From NCBI RefSeq assembly GCF_000741715.1, contig NZ_JGZN01000020.1, positions 1-39,844 of the forward strand: a stretch of DNA of 39,844 nt, read 5' to 3'. Shown one piece after another: positions 1-7,897 of the stretch. The first letter of the stretch is position 1. Every line of letters begins with the position of its first letter. This DNA is from Bifidobacterium saguini DSM 23967 (GTDB lineage Bacteria > Actinomycetota > Actinomycetes > Actinomycetales > Bifidobacteriaceae). Position numbers and translations under genes: made by a program. The notes beneath the pieces were generated by a model. The model searched no databases. It saw only the letters and a program-made list of their open reading frames with translations, and had not been told where the DNA came from.

Positions 1-1
1 C

Positions 2-193
2 AACACGTCGCAGGGATCGCGCGGCCAGTACACGTACTCCAACACCGGCAACCGCGGCACCGGCTCCACCGGATCCAACGCCGGCACCGGCTCGGCCTCG
101 ACCGGCTCCACCACACGACCCAACCTCAACGGAGGCCACGGCTGCGGCAACAGCTGCCCGCCCCCGTCCAGCGACGGGCTGATCCATCACTGA
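2..193 (+). CDS. C-terminal end of an unknown Gly/Ser/Thr-rich protein (5' end off the window)
   Basis: An open frame runs from the left edge to a TGA at 191-193 and gives 63 residues rich in Gly, Ser, Thr and Asn (for example GTGSTGSNAGTGSAST), then a short stretch with two Cys (HGCGNSC) and a Pro-Ser end. It is followed 15 nt later by a perfect hairpin that looks like its terminator, which supports a real gene end. The low-complexity composition fits a flexible tail of a surface or secreted protein, or of a T4SS membrane component, but no domain is visible in this fragment. The function cannot be judged from this piece. Confidence 0.5.
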   Translation, partial: NTSQGSRGQYTYSNTGNRGTGSTGSNAGTGSASTGSTTRPNLNGGHGCGNSCPPPSSDGLIHH

Positions 194-207
194 GAGGCAT
201 CCTAATC

Positions 208-240
208 AGGGCCCGTACCGTCATGCACAGTACGGGCCCT
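208..240 (+). terminator. Perfect 11-bp hairpin after the left-edge gene
   Basis: AGGGCCCGTAC at 208-218 pairs perfectly with GTACGGGCCCT at 230-240 around an 11-nt loop. It starts 15 nt after the stop codon of the left-edge gene. The following CCCCGTTTG has only a short T run, so it is a hairpin terminator with a weak U tract. It could also stop minus-strand transcription coming from the Fic gene. Confidence 0.65.
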
Positions 241-277
241 CCCCGTTTGATGCGGATATTCCAATAAACCAATATTC

Positions 278-403
278 CGGTATATCGGTATGCCGGTATA
301 CCGTCATCCACACGTTCACACACGGTCATGTGACAGTCACCACACGTTCACACACGGTCACACACAGTCATGTGACGGTCATGACCGTGTGGTGAACGTG
401 TGG
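278..403. repeat. Iteron-like repeats between convergent genes
   Basis: A 21-bp unit with core CACACGTTCACACACGG occurs identically at 308-328 and 340-360 (32-bp spacing) and once inverted, with one extra base, at 382-403. Between them GTCATGTGAC is found at 325-334 and 367-376. Just before lie three 8-bp steps beginning CGGTAT (278-302), and after them an AT-rich stretch (about 430-460). The block sits between the stop codons of convergent genes, so it is not an ordinary promoter. Iterons of a replication origin, a partition site or a regulator-binding array are all possible. No Rep gene is in the window. Confidence 0.55.
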
Positions 404-517
404 AAGCGGCGGCATCCCTGTTCTTGGTCTAACAGAGACAAAATATATATTCATGTATACCCGATTCGGTCTTTTCATCGAGTCAATCCGCCGCTTTTGG
501 AAAATCAGATATGCGAA

Positions 518-1423
518 TCAGAGGGTCGGGCCATGAGTCCCACGGTCGGAAAGCATGGAGTCCGTATTCTGCGGCATCGTGAGGGGATTCTCCCTCAGTC
601 CCTCGATGATGCCCGCCTTGGCGTTTTCCTCCTGTTCGACACAGCGGGCGAGTATGGAAACGAACGGTCTGGGATCATCACCGACCTGCCATGCCTCCAA
701 ACTCCTGCCGTAGCTGCGGCCCGCGTCATGCTTGATGGCCACCGGACTGTAGCCGGCATCCATGAGCATCAGGTTGAGGATCTGACGGCCCGTGCGCCCG
801 TTCCCGTCCGCGAACGGATGGATGTTCTCGAACATCACGTGGAATCCCGCCGCCTTCAGCACCGGGTGGGCGTCGGACGCGTTCACCGCGTCCACGAGCG
901 ATTCCATATCCTCGTATATCTCGAGCGGGTCGGCGGTCTTCACCCTTGTGGCGGTGATCCGCGCCGTGTAGCCATAGGGACGGAAACGGCCCCTGAGCAC
1001 GGGCTGGACATCCAACGCCGTGACCTCGTGCAGCTTCCGAACCAGCTCCACGCTCAGTGGACGGTGTTCCGAGACGTACCGTTCCACATACGCCATGCCG
1101 TCAGCCACGCCGCGGGCCGCAAAAATGTATCTCGCCGGCGAATCCGACGGCACGAACTCGCCCTCCAGCACCAGTTCGGTGTCCTCGAGCGTCAGCGTTG
1201 ACCCCTCGATGGCGTTGGAATTGTACACGTAACGAGCCATCCACTCCCTGCGGTAGTCATCGAGCGCGGACTCCTCCACACCATCGAACGGAGCCAACGC
1301 CCGGAACCCGGCTCGCGCGTCATCCACGCGGGCGAGAGCTCCGGCCATATCCCCGGCATCCATCATCGAGGCGAGGAACGCGGGAAGATCCTTGATCCTT
1401 CGGGAAAGCGTTGGGTTTGGCAT
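518..1423 (-). CDS. Fic family protein with N-terminal inhibitory motif
   Basis: 301 residues. The Fic catalytic motif HPFADGNGRTGR is intact at about 202-213, and the inhibitory-helix sequence SNAIEG followed by STLTLEDTE is at about 69-82, so this is a class II Fic (N-terminal [S/T]xxxE[G/N]-type motif). Such enzymes usually transfer AMP from ATP to Ser, Thr or Tyr hydroxyls of target proteins and act in the cytoplasm. The ATG at 1423 follows a clear GGAGGAAACGTA ribosome binding site. It lies 47 nt downstream of the AbiEi-like antitoxin remnant on the same strand, so the two probably form one transcription unit. The C-terminus (RGTHGPTL) lacks the shared DPADPLN tail seen on other proteins here. 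The target is unknown. Confidence 0.9.
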   Translation of the reverse strand: MPNPTLSRRIKDLPAFLASMMDAGDMAGALARVDDARAGFRALAPFDGVEESALDDYRREWMARYVYNSNAIEGSTLTLEDTELVLEGEFVPSDSPARYIFAARGVADGMAYVERYVSEHRPLSVELVRKLHEVTALDVQPVLRGRFRPYGYTARITATRVKTADPLEIYEDMESLVDAVNASDAHPVLKAAGFHVMFENIHPFADGNGRTGRQILNLMLMDAGYSPVAIKHDAGRSYGRSLEAWQVGDDPRPFVSILARCVEQEENAKAGIIEGLRENPLTMPQNTDSMLSDRGTHGPTL

Positions 1424-1470
1424 TACGTTTCCTCCTTCACGAACGGTTCCTCCACCCTACACGCAAAGCC

Positions 1471-2027
1471 TCATGACCAGTCATCGTCATCCTCCAATTC
1501 ATCCATGTCCACCAGGTCGAGGTTGCGGCCGACGGCCTTCAGATCGCGGTACGCCCATTGCTTCGACGCGAGCGGAGCCAGCCCGTCGTCTCGTGCGATC
1601 AGGTTGGGCAGGATACGGCTCCATGCGAGTTTGCAGTGCGTGAACTCGATCACCCCGTACGGCGTGCGGGCCTCGCCCTCGCGGCCCGTGGTCATGAACG
1701 TGACGCGATCGACCGGGATCTGGCTGATCACCCCCACCGCGACAACGCGCTTTCGAGGCTTTCCCAGACCAGCTCCCCATGGCGCAGCCTCAGCGCGACC
1801 TGATGCAATGTGCCTTCACCCATATGAGAGGAATACGCGAACACATACACGCCGCGGGCGGCGCGAACCAAGGCCCTCGCCGAAACGAGGCTCGTCAGGG
1901 TGTGCGCCAGCTTCTGACCATGCTCGCCGAACAAAACCGCCAGCTCGTTTTTGCAATACACATAACATGCGTACCTGCTGTCCATATCACGCAGACGGTT
2001 CACCGCATCGCTTCTCTTCATAAACAC
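1471..2027 (-). pseudogene. AbiEi-like type IV antitoxin, split by a one-base frameshift
   Basis: Two overlapping frames together give one protein. The first, 1728-2027 (99 aa, starting MKRSDAVNRLRDMDSRYA), carries the N-terminal winged-helix part; the second, 1471-1737 (88 aa, beginning GVISQIPVDRVTFMTTGREG), carries the C-terminal part, ending in an acidic tail DELEDDDDW. At 1731-1735 the coding strand reads a run of five G; six would join the frames as SRWGVISQ. The joined length of about 187 aa suits AbiEi-family antitoxins, which bind their own promoter. No AbiEii nucleotidyltransferase follows; the next gene is a Fic protein. Either this is an inactivating deletion, a sequencing error in the G run, or a programmed shift; I cannot tell which. 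The start at 2027 lacks a Shine-Dalgarno sequence. Confidence 0.7.
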
Positions 2028-2030
2028 TAA

Positions 2031-2070
2031 GTATACGCGAATATATATAATTATATATATTCGCGTATAC
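2031..2070 (-). promoter_or_regulatory. 40-bp perfect palindrome: operator/promoter of the antitoxin gene
   Basis: Positions 2031-2070 read the same on both strands, with GTATACGCGAA arms and an AT-only centre. It lies 3 nt upstream of the antitoxin start codon. On the minus strand TATACT at the palindrome edge is 7 nt from the ATG, and no ribosome binding site exists, which fits a leaderless mRNA. AbiEi antitoxins are known to bind inverted repeats at their promoter, so autoregulation is likely. A perfect palindrome this long could also extrude as a cruciform. Confidence 0.7.
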
Positions 2071-2096
2071 CTACAATTCTCATGACAGACACACGG

Positions 2097-2741
2097 TCAT
2101 CTGGCCGCCGTAGGGCCGGCAGCGTTGCCATCGCCAAGCAGATCTTGGAGAGCCGCCAGACCCTCGACGGTATCGCGTTCGTCGCAGTCGTGCGCCATCT
2201 CGGCGGCGTCCCTCACCGATTCTCGTAGCTGGTCGCACAGGGATACGGTCTTGACGGTGTAGGCCGCCGCATAATAGTGGGGATCCACGTCCATGGCGAT
2301 CGCGTCGGCGCCGCGCAACAGTTCGCCCGCCTGACGAATCAGCTCCCCCGCCTGTTTGAGCCGAGCCTGGATGCCCTTGAACCCGTACGAGTCCAGATGG
2401 CGTTCGGCGTCGGCCCATTCCCGGATGTCGATGTGCGATTCCAATGTGCAGCTGACTCCCGAGTATTCCAGCATGGCGGCTGCGGCACGGTATTCGCCGC
2501 GCTGCCAGTGCCGGATGAACCCCTCCGCCAGGGCGAGGCCCTTCGAGCCGTCCTCCTCCATGAGGAAGTCTCGCAGTTCCTGCTCGTCGTCCTCCTCCAT
2601 GGCGGCGGTGACGTTCGCATGCCGTTGCCCGTCGTAGGATTCGAGGCAGAGGCTCGGGCCGATCTGGCTGCGATCGGAATGGTCGATCAGTCTTCCGACC
2701 GTGTGATCCATGATGCCTTCCACCTGGTATTCGTCATTCAT
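2097..2741 (-). CDS. Hypothetical acidic protein, last gene of the long minus-strand operon
   Basis: 214 residues, strongly acidic, with an EEDDEQELRDFLMEEDG stretch near residues 48-64 and helical segments, including a heptad-like run ARLKQAGELIRQAGELL. No known domain is recognised and no signal peptide or membrane segment is visible. The ATG at 2741 has AAGGAGAC upstream. It lies 22 nt after the preceding gene, so it belongs to the operon running from 10626. It ends GNAAGPTAAR: a terminal Arg as in its neighbours, but without the DPADPLN core. The 40-bp palindrome begins immediately downstream. Function unknown. Confidence 0.75.
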   Translation of the reverse strand: MNDEYQVEGIMDHTVGRLIDHSDRSQIGPSLCLESYDGQRHANVTAAMEEDDEQELRDFLMEEDGSKGLALAEGFIRHWQRGEYRAAAAMLEYSGVSCTLESHIDIREWADAERHLDSYGFKGIQARLKQAGELIRQAGELLRGADAIAMDVDPHYYAAAYTVKTVSLCDQLRESVRDAAEMAHDCDERDTVEGLAALQDLLGDGNAAGPTAAR

Positions 2742-2763
2742 TCGGATCCGTCTCCTTATCCGT

Positions 2764-3807
2764 TCAGCGGGCCATTCCGGGATCCACCGCCGGTGCCGCG
2801 TTCAACGGGTCGGCGGGGTCCAATGGGTCCAGTTCCGTCGATGCGGCGCGCGATGCCTCGGGTTCGGGCGTGGAGAACATGGCATCGTATGTGTTGAGCA
2901 GGGCGGTGATCTCACGGTCGCTGCTGATCGGGTCCAGTCCTCGAGCCTTGACGAGGGCGCGCACGAAGCCGAGGTTGCCTTCCTGGAACCCGTCGTACCG
3001 GTCGTACATGTCGGGCGATGTGATGCCCGTGACTCCGGCCTCGTAGAGGCGCGCGTACTCCTCGTTCATTCGGTTCATGAAGTCGATGACCCTGGGGTCC
3101 ATGTCCCATTCGAGCGGCTGGCGACCGAACGCGGTTTCCAGGTAGCGGGGCGGGCTCGAAAGCCCAGGGTCGTTCAGAAGGTCATGCCAGAAATCCGATA
3201 ATGATTCGTCGCTGCCCGAATAGCTGCGGCCGCCGGCGGTGAACGGTTCGTCCGCCCACGCGTCCTCCATGGCCTCCAGCGCCTCGCCCCCCTTGTCGGT
3301 GAGCTGGAGCAGTTCGACGTGGACGCTGCCATCGTGGTGGTGCGCGTCGATGAACAGGTGACCGTTCTCGTCCCAGATGCGGTCGATCTCGCAGTCCTTG
3401 AACGGCGAGTCCGCCCCGTGCATCAGCGAGTCGAAGTCCTCGAAGTGCGAGAACCCCGTATGCATGCCGTCCCACCGGCCCACGCCGCCGGAAGCGACGA
3501 TCGGATTGCCCTCCAGCGGATCCGCCTTCTCGCGCGGGAAACCGGCGGTCTCGCCGGCGCCGGAGAGATAGGCGTTCAGGGTGGCGAGCTCGTCGCGCAG
3601 CTCCTCAACGCTGGTATTCCACGCGTACTCCTCGAACGTGCCTCCCATGTCGTTCTCCGTGTAGAAGCTCCACGCGCTTTCGGGCTCCTCGTTGCCCTCA
3701 CGCCAGTAGGGGTCCCCAAACCGGGTGTCGTAAGAGTCGGCGTCGTAGATGATTCTCCTCTTCGGCTGTGGGTCCTCGACCGAAGCGATCCATGACATGT
3801 CCATCAT
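2764..3807 (-). CDS. Hypothetical protein with DPADPLN C-terminal tail
   Basis: 347 residues, acidic and soluble, rich in Trp, Asp and Glu, with no recognised domain. A mid-protein stretch reads HLFIDAHHHDGSVHVELL, which looks like a beta hairpin containing a His cluster but matches no catalytic motif I know. The last 25 residues contain LDPLDPADPLNAAPAV and end in Arg, one of the clearest copies of the tail shared by several proteins in this operon. The ATG at 3807 follows AGGAAAGG. It sits between two other unknown operon genes with gaps of about 25 nt. Function unknown; I infer a possible transferred (T4SS-exported) protein from the tail. Confidence 0.75.
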   Translation of the reverse strand: MMDMSWIASVEDPQPKRRIIYDADSYDTRFGDPYWREGNEEPESAWSFYTENDMGGTFEEYAWNTSVEELRDELATLNAYLSGAGETAGFPREKADPLEGNPIVASGGVGRWDGMHTGFSHFEDFDSLMHGADSPFKDCEIDRIWDENGHLFIDAHHHDGSVHVELLQLTDKGGEALEAMEDAWADEPFTAGGRSYSGSDESLSDFWHDLLNDPGLSSPPRYLETAFGRQPLEWDMDPRVIDFMNRMNEEYARLYEAGVTGITSPDMYDRYDGFQEGNLGFVRALVKARGLDPISSDREITALLNTYDAMFSTPEPEASRAASTELDPLDPADPLNAAPAVDPGMAR

Positions 3808-3832
3808 TCATTCCTTTCCTGAATCAAGGGGT

Positions 3833-4696
3833 TCAACGGGTCGCTGCGGGCTCGGCGGACGGCATCGACAACGCGTCCAACGGCAAACCCGTCGGGATCT
3901 CGTACCGCACGGGGAGCCCGGCCTCAGGCCGCCACCCGTAGCCGATGAACGGGGAATCCGCGTCAACGGGCTCCGCGTCGTCCTCCAATCCCACATCGAA
4001 CCGGTACAGTTCGGCGGATACGTCGGCCCACCCGCGTGCCGGGGCTGCGGGGCCGAGCCTCAACACGATCCGATCGCCATCCCCCGCGTCGAGCCGCCGC
4101 CGCGCGATCGCGGATAATCCGTGGGCGTCGAGCAGGCCGGCATGCCAGTCGTTGGCCTCGGCGGCGGTCAGCGCGCAGCTCGATCCGCCATGCAGAGAGC
4201 GGCCTCCGCGCTCCAGACCGAGGGTCAGCAGCTCCGTTGCCGCGAACGTCCAACGGTCGTGCCCCGCCGACGCGGGGCTCGCGTGATCCCAACCCCGATC
4301 ATGCAGGTCGCCAGCCATGATCGCGGATAGAGCCTCGCCGGACGGAGGGTCCCCGTAAGAGTGGCGGACGGAGAACGATTCCCCGGGGAGCCCCGTGTAG
4401 CAGCCGTCCTCATCGTCGTGGCTGATCCGGTATTCGATGAGAAGCTCCTTTCCCGGGCCCCATGCCGCCGTAGCCTCCCCCTCAATCACATGGCGCATAT
4501 TGCGCCGCAACGAGTCGGCCAGCTCCTCCACGAGCTGCGGGTCTGGCGAATCACCCAGCAGATCGTCCGCGTCGGCATCGGGATGATCGTCGCGCAGGTC
4601 GGCCAGCACGGCTTCCAGATCCCATTGCTCCACTTCGAGCAGACTGGGATTGCGCAGACCATCCACATATTCCCCGAGATCGATCCTGTCCAGCAT
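3833..4696 (-). CDS. Hypothetical protein, operon member
   Basis: 287 residues. I chose the ATG at 4696 because AAAAGGAGAAAAGG lies directly before it; an in-frame ATG at 4741 overlaps the stop of the preceding gene by ATGA and would add 15 residues, so translational coupling is also possible. The N-terminal 60 residues are very acidic (DLRDDHPDADADDLLGDS). A later region contains SAELYRFDVGLEDDAEP. No family is recognised and no membrane segment is seen. The C-terminus LPLDALSMPSAEPAATR ends in Thr-Arg like the tailed proteins, but it has only a distant resemblance to the DPADPLN core. Function unknown. Confidence 0.75.
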   Translation of the reverse strand: MLDRIDLGEYVDGLRNPSLLEVEQWDLEAVLADLRDDHPDADADDLLGDSPDPQLVEELADSLRRNMRHVIEGEATAAWGPGKELLIEYRISHDDEDGCYTGLPGESFSVRHSYGDPPSGEALSAIMAGDLHDRGWDHASPASAGHDRWTFAATELLTLGLERGGRSLHGGSSCALTAAEANDWHAGLLDAHGLSAIARRRLDAGDGDRIVLRLGPAAPARGWADVSAELYRFDVGLEDDAEPVDADSPFIGYGWRPEAGLPVRYEIPTGLPLDALSMPSAEPAATR

Positions 4697-4737
4697 CGTC
4701 CTTTTCTCCTTTTGATATCGCGTCGCCGGTTTCTCGT

Positions 4738-6318
4738 TCATCGGACCGTGCCGTACGTCGGCGGCTGTTCGAGGTCGAACGTGGCAGCCGGATCGCAGAC
4801 CGATGACGCATGGTCCGGGATGCACCTGCCGGATTCGTCTCCCATGACCATGCCGAGCGCTTTCATGGCATCCTCCTCGCCCGGCTTCGCATGCCCTGCG
4901 AGGTCGGCCATCGTCCACGCCAGACGGCCCGCATTGAGGGCGAGCCTGCCGTCTTCTTCCTCCGCGCCGGCACGTTCCGCCATGAGGGCGAGCACGTTCC
5001 ACGATGTGTGCGCCTCCAGCCAGTCGTTTCCGATGCGGTTGTTGGATTCGATGGCCGTGTCCGTGAACCTCGCCTGCTGGCGGGCGCGAGCATCCGCCAC
5101 CATCGCCCGCGCGTCGGCGAGACTTGGGGCCGGATGGGATTGGATGTCTTTGCTGTCGATGCGAATCGCGCACCGTTCCTCGAACAGGGCCGGCAGCCGG
5201 TGGCGCGCCAGCTCCCGCTCCGTGCACCGGCATGATTCCGGCGGCAGTCCGCATGGGCAGCGAAGCATGACGCCGGCGAGCTGGAAGTCGGCCGGCCAGA
5301 TCACCCGCCCGCCAGCAACCGCCGCGCATTCCGCCTCTCCGGTGTCCATAGGCTTCAGCAATCCCATCAGCGACCTCATGGAGAACTCCTCCGCTTGGGC
5401 CAGGTACAGCACTCCGTGATCCGCGAGACTCGCCGCCCCCGGCACCACGCCATCCCCGACCACTCCCGCGACGGTGCAAAAATGGAACGGATCGGACAGG
5501 GGCGGCAGATCATCAAGCCCTATGCCAAGAGGCCCGGCGATGCCCTTCACATCCCTGATACGGGCGAGCTCCATCGCCTGCCGTCCGTCCAGACGCGGGA
5601 GCAGGGATCGCATGCAGCGGACGATCCCGTCCACGTCGGAAAGGGAAGAGTAGTCGGTTCCGATCAGCATGTGGTGGCGGCCGGCAGCGGCGGCGACCGC
5701 CGCTTCACGCACCCCGTCGAGGCTCGGATCGTCACCCCAATCGGATCGGATGCTCGCCCCGCGCCGATCCGGCACCGAATAGTCCGCGACCCGCAGGGAA
5801 TCCAATCGGGTGGCCGCATCCGCAAGCGTGTCCACCGGATACAGGGTCAATCCTCCCACCATGCGCGCGGCATCCATATTCCCGGCGGGGATCACCACAT
5901 GGCGCACGCCCCGTTCGCGGCAGCGTTCCAGCATGGCCACGACGCCGCGCACCGGGGTCACGTCCCCATGCTCGTCCAGTCCTCCTATGGCCACGATGCG
6001 GTCCGACGGGCCAAGGCCGGCGGGACGGGTGAGACCGCCCGCCAGATCGATCACGGACAGGGCGATGGCGAGCTCGTGGACACCGTTCCGCTTGCGCACC
6101 GCAGCCGGGGAAAGGTTGACGGTCACACGGCCTTCAGGCCACGGCAATCGTGTTTCATCCACGGCGAAACGTATGCGCGACGCCACGTCGTCGCCCCATG
6201 AATCCTCGAGCCCTATCAGGGCGAAATACGGCAGTCCCGGGGTTTGGAAAGCCTGGCACTGCACCATGAACGGCTTCAGGCCGATAAGGTCAACGCCGTC
6301 GATACGACCGATGTTCAT
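4738..6318 (-). CDS. ComM/YifB-like protein with lost Walker A and B motifs
   Basis: 526 residues from an ATG at 6318 preceded by GGAAAGGA. The first 180 residues match the Lon/ChlI-like N-terminal domain of ComM/YifB proteins (TPGLPYFALIGLEDSWG, GRVTVNLSPAAVRK, then HELAIALSVIDLAGG). The Mg-chelatase-type AAA+ part follows, but the expected GPPGSGKT is replaced by LIGTDYSSLSD (about 218-228) and the Walker B of GVLFLDELPEF by GVLYLAQAEEF (about 302-312). The cysteine cluster CPCG...CRC (about 354-365) and the C-terminal helical domain are kept. ComM is a hexameric branch-migration helicase for incoming single-stranded DNA. This copy very probably cannot hydrolyse ATP and may bind DNA or poison the host ComM. 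Its end, CDPAATFDLEQ to VR, faintly resembles the shared tail. Confidence 0.8.
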   Translation of the reverse strand: MNIGRIDGVDLIGLKPFMVQCQAFQTPGLPYFALIGLEDSWGDDVASRIRFAVDETRLPWPEGRVTVNLSPAAVRKRNGVHELAIALSVIDLAGGLTRPAGLGPSDRIVAIGGLDEHGDVTPVRGVVAMLERCRERGVRHVVIPAGNMDAARMVGGLTLYPVDTLADAATRLDSLRVADYSVPDRRGASIRSDWGDDPSLDGVREAAVAAAAGRHHMLIGTDYSSLSDVDGIVRCMRSLLPRLDGRQAMELARIRDVKGIAGPLGIGLDDLPPLSDPFHFCTVAGVVGDGVVPGAASLADHGVLYLAQAEEFSMRSLMGLLKPMDTGEAECAAVAGGRVIWPADFQLAGVMLRCPCGLPPESCRCTERELARHRLPALFEERCAIRIDSKDIQSHPAPSLADARAMVADARARQQARFTDTAIESNNRIGNDWLEAHTSWNVLALMAERAGAEEEDGRLALNAGRLAWTMADLAGHAKPGEEDAMKALGMVMGDESGRCIPDHASSVCDPAATFDLEQPPTYGTVR

Positions 6319-6335
6319 CAGACTGGTCCTTTCCC

Positions 6336-7376
6336 TCAGAGCGATGGGCCGTCGGTGGATTCCAACGGCGATTCCATGCCAAGGCCGGGGATCTCGGCCG
6401 ACGGTTCCTGCTGCGGGTCGATCCAGCCGACCGCATGGTCGAGCGCGTCGCGCAGCGCGAACCCGGCCTCCATGTACATGTCGTCCGTCGAATAGGGGAA
6501 GGATTCCTCCTCCCCGGCTCCGTTCCCGTCGCACGCGCGCACCCGGAACAGGCCGGGCTCGGCACCGATCAGCGCGTACCTGTCGAGGCCGGGCTGCAAA
6601 ACCTTCAGCAGCGGTCGTCCGTCATCGCCGCGCTCAGGTCGGAAATCCACGTAGGGGTGGCCGGCGAGGCTGTAGGAGACGCTGGCCTCGCATGCCTGCG
6701 CGACCAGATCTCCCAACCCGTTGTCGGCGGCAAGACGCTCCGGCGTGTATGCCATGCCCTGCGTGTAGTCGATGGGCTGCGCGTCCGTGTAGAAGCATCC
6801 GCCGCCCTGGTCGGCGGCCACGAGCTCGTCAACGATTCTTCCCACGCGCGGCGGATCGTTCCATGCGCTGACCAGACGCGCGTCATCGACACCGTTCTTC
6901 CATGCCATGTAACGGTCCTGATAGATGTCTGTGACTTCCTCGAACGCCTCACTGGAGATGAACGTGCCTCCGTCCAGCTGGTAGCATTCCTCGTCCGGGA
7001 AAAGCAGGCGCTGGTGGAACTGGCTGGCGGCGATGGCGTACAGGTTCTCGTCGATGCGCCGCAGCGTTCGGACGATGCCGATCATCGCCGACGACACCTC
7101 GGCGTGCATGCCCGGCTGGTCGAGGCGGTACCACGCCCGATAGTCGTCCAGCACTGCGGCCGCATCATCCCGCTCGCACACGTCGAGCAGGTCGTCCTCG
7201 CATCTTTCCGCGGTCCACCGGTAGAAATCCCAGTCCACGGAGCCGGTCAGCTCCTCGACCGCCTTCATGCGATGGAAGTCCCACACATTGCCGCCATGGG
7301 CGAGCACGGACACCGCCAGAGGCATATCGGCGGCATCCACCCGCACATCCCATCCGCGCACATCGTCCTCGGTCAT
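6336..7376 (-). CDS. Hypothetical protein sharing a domain with the ArdA-like protein at 9532-10626
   Basis: 346 residues from an ATG at 7376 with an excellent AAAAGGAGG site. Residues of about 17-70 contain PLAVSVLAHGGNVWDF, then GSVDWDFY and DLLDVCE. These align with the C-terminal part of the 9532-10626 protein (PLAREVLAHDGSLLDL, GSCDWDFY, DLLELCE), so the two share a mobile domain of about 60 residues. The rest is acidic and unrecognised. Unlike its neighbours it lacks the DPADPLN tail and ends SPLESTDGPSL. It is the middle of the operon, 17 nt from the ComM-like gene and 14 nt from the upstream gene. Function unknown; a link to antirestriction is inferred only from the shared domain. Confidence 0.75.
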   Translation of the reverse strand: MTEDDVRGWDVRVDAADMPLAVSVLAHGGNVWDFHRMKAVEELTGSVDWDFYRWTAERCEDDLLDVCERDDAAAVLDDYRAWYRLDQPGMHAEVSSAMIGIVRTLRRIDENLYAIAASQFHQRLLFPDEECYQLDGGTFISSEAFEEVTDIYQDRYMAWKNGVDDARLVSAWNDPPRVGRIVDELVAADQGGGCFYTDAQPIDYTQGMAYTPERLAADNGLGDLVAQACEASVSYSLAGHPYVDFRPERGDDGRPLLKVLQPGLDRYALIGAEPGLFRVRACDGNGAGEEESFPYSTDDMYMEAGFALRDALDHAVGWIDPQQEPSAEIPGLGMESPLESTDGPSL

Positions 7377-7390
7377 GGTTCCCCTCCTTT

Positions 7391-7792
7391 TCACCGGATC
7401 GGCCCGCAGGCCGACGCGTCGGTCATGTTCAACGGTTCCGCCGGATCGCACGCCACGGGCGCACGCTCCGTGAACGAGGTGATCGCGCCGGGCAACGCGT
7501 ACCCGAGATCGAGGTCGATGGGCGTGACCCCATCCTCCGCGTCGATGGAATCCGCACGCACCACGCCCATGGTCTCGGCCAGCACATCGTCCGCGTCGCC
7601 CGTATCGATGCGTGCGTCGATGATCCGGTGCAGGGTCTCCTCCAAGGCGGAGTGGATGTCGGTCGAACCCGGCTGGGTGACGCACTGGTAGACGGGGCTC
7701 CCCCAATTGGTTCCCATGCCGGTAAGCGTGTAGTCGGCGATCGCCTCGCCCTCGTACAGCAGCGTCGAGATATCGAAATCAGCGTCCTTCAT
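7391..7792 (-). CDS. Small acidic protein with CDPAEPLNM tail
   Basis: 133 residues, acidic, with no recognised domain, membrane segment or signal peptide. The last 23 residues contain ACDPAEPLNMTDAS and end PIR, a clear member of the shared-tail group. The ATG at 7792 lacks a strong ribosome binding site (GGAATGGAAACC is the best stretch), and it follows the largest gap of this operon, which holds a plus-strand hairpin pair. Expression may therefore depend on that region. Function unknown. Confidence 0.7.
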   Translation of the reverse strand: MKDADFDISTLLYEGEAIADYTLTGMGTNWGSPVYQCVTQPGSTDIHSALEETLHRIIDARIDTGDADDVLAETMGVVRADSIDAEDGVTPIDLDLGYALPGAITSFTERAPVACDPAEPLNMTDASACGPIR

Positions 7793-7829
7793 GATTGGTT
7801 TCCATTCCCGCGGATTCTGTGGTATTCTG

Positions 7830-7897
7830 ATAGCGAGTTTCAGCGCAAGGCTGAAGCGTTCTACGTCGGCGGCCTGCTCGCAGGCCGCTTGTTTTTT
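7830..7897 (+). ncRNA. Candidate small RNA with two hairpins and an intrinsic terminator
   Basis: On the plus strand TTCAGC (7839-7844) pairs with GCTGAA (7850-7855), and GCGGCCTG (7869-7876) pairs with CAGGCCGC (7881-7888) around CTCG, followed by TTGTTTTTT. This is the best intrinsic terminator in the window. There is no plus-strand protein gene before it. A possible promoter is TTTCCA (7799-7804), 18 nt, TATTCT (7823-7828), giving a transcript of roughly 65 nt antisense to the minus-strand operon. The promoter is weak by eye, so a bare bidirectional terminator is the alternative. Confidence 0.4.

Noticed and set aside
278..403. CRISPR array
   Set aside because: Only two direct repeats with an 11-nt spacer and no cas genes anywhere; no array elsewhere in the window.
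290..1201. 303-codon plus-strand frame over the iteron region and fic
   Set aside because: The fic gene on the other strand has intact motifs and a good start; this frame runs through non-coding repeats.
7830..7897. tracrRNA-like RNA
   Set aside because: The double hairpin with terminator looks superficially similar, but there is no cas9, repeat or anti-repeat in the window.
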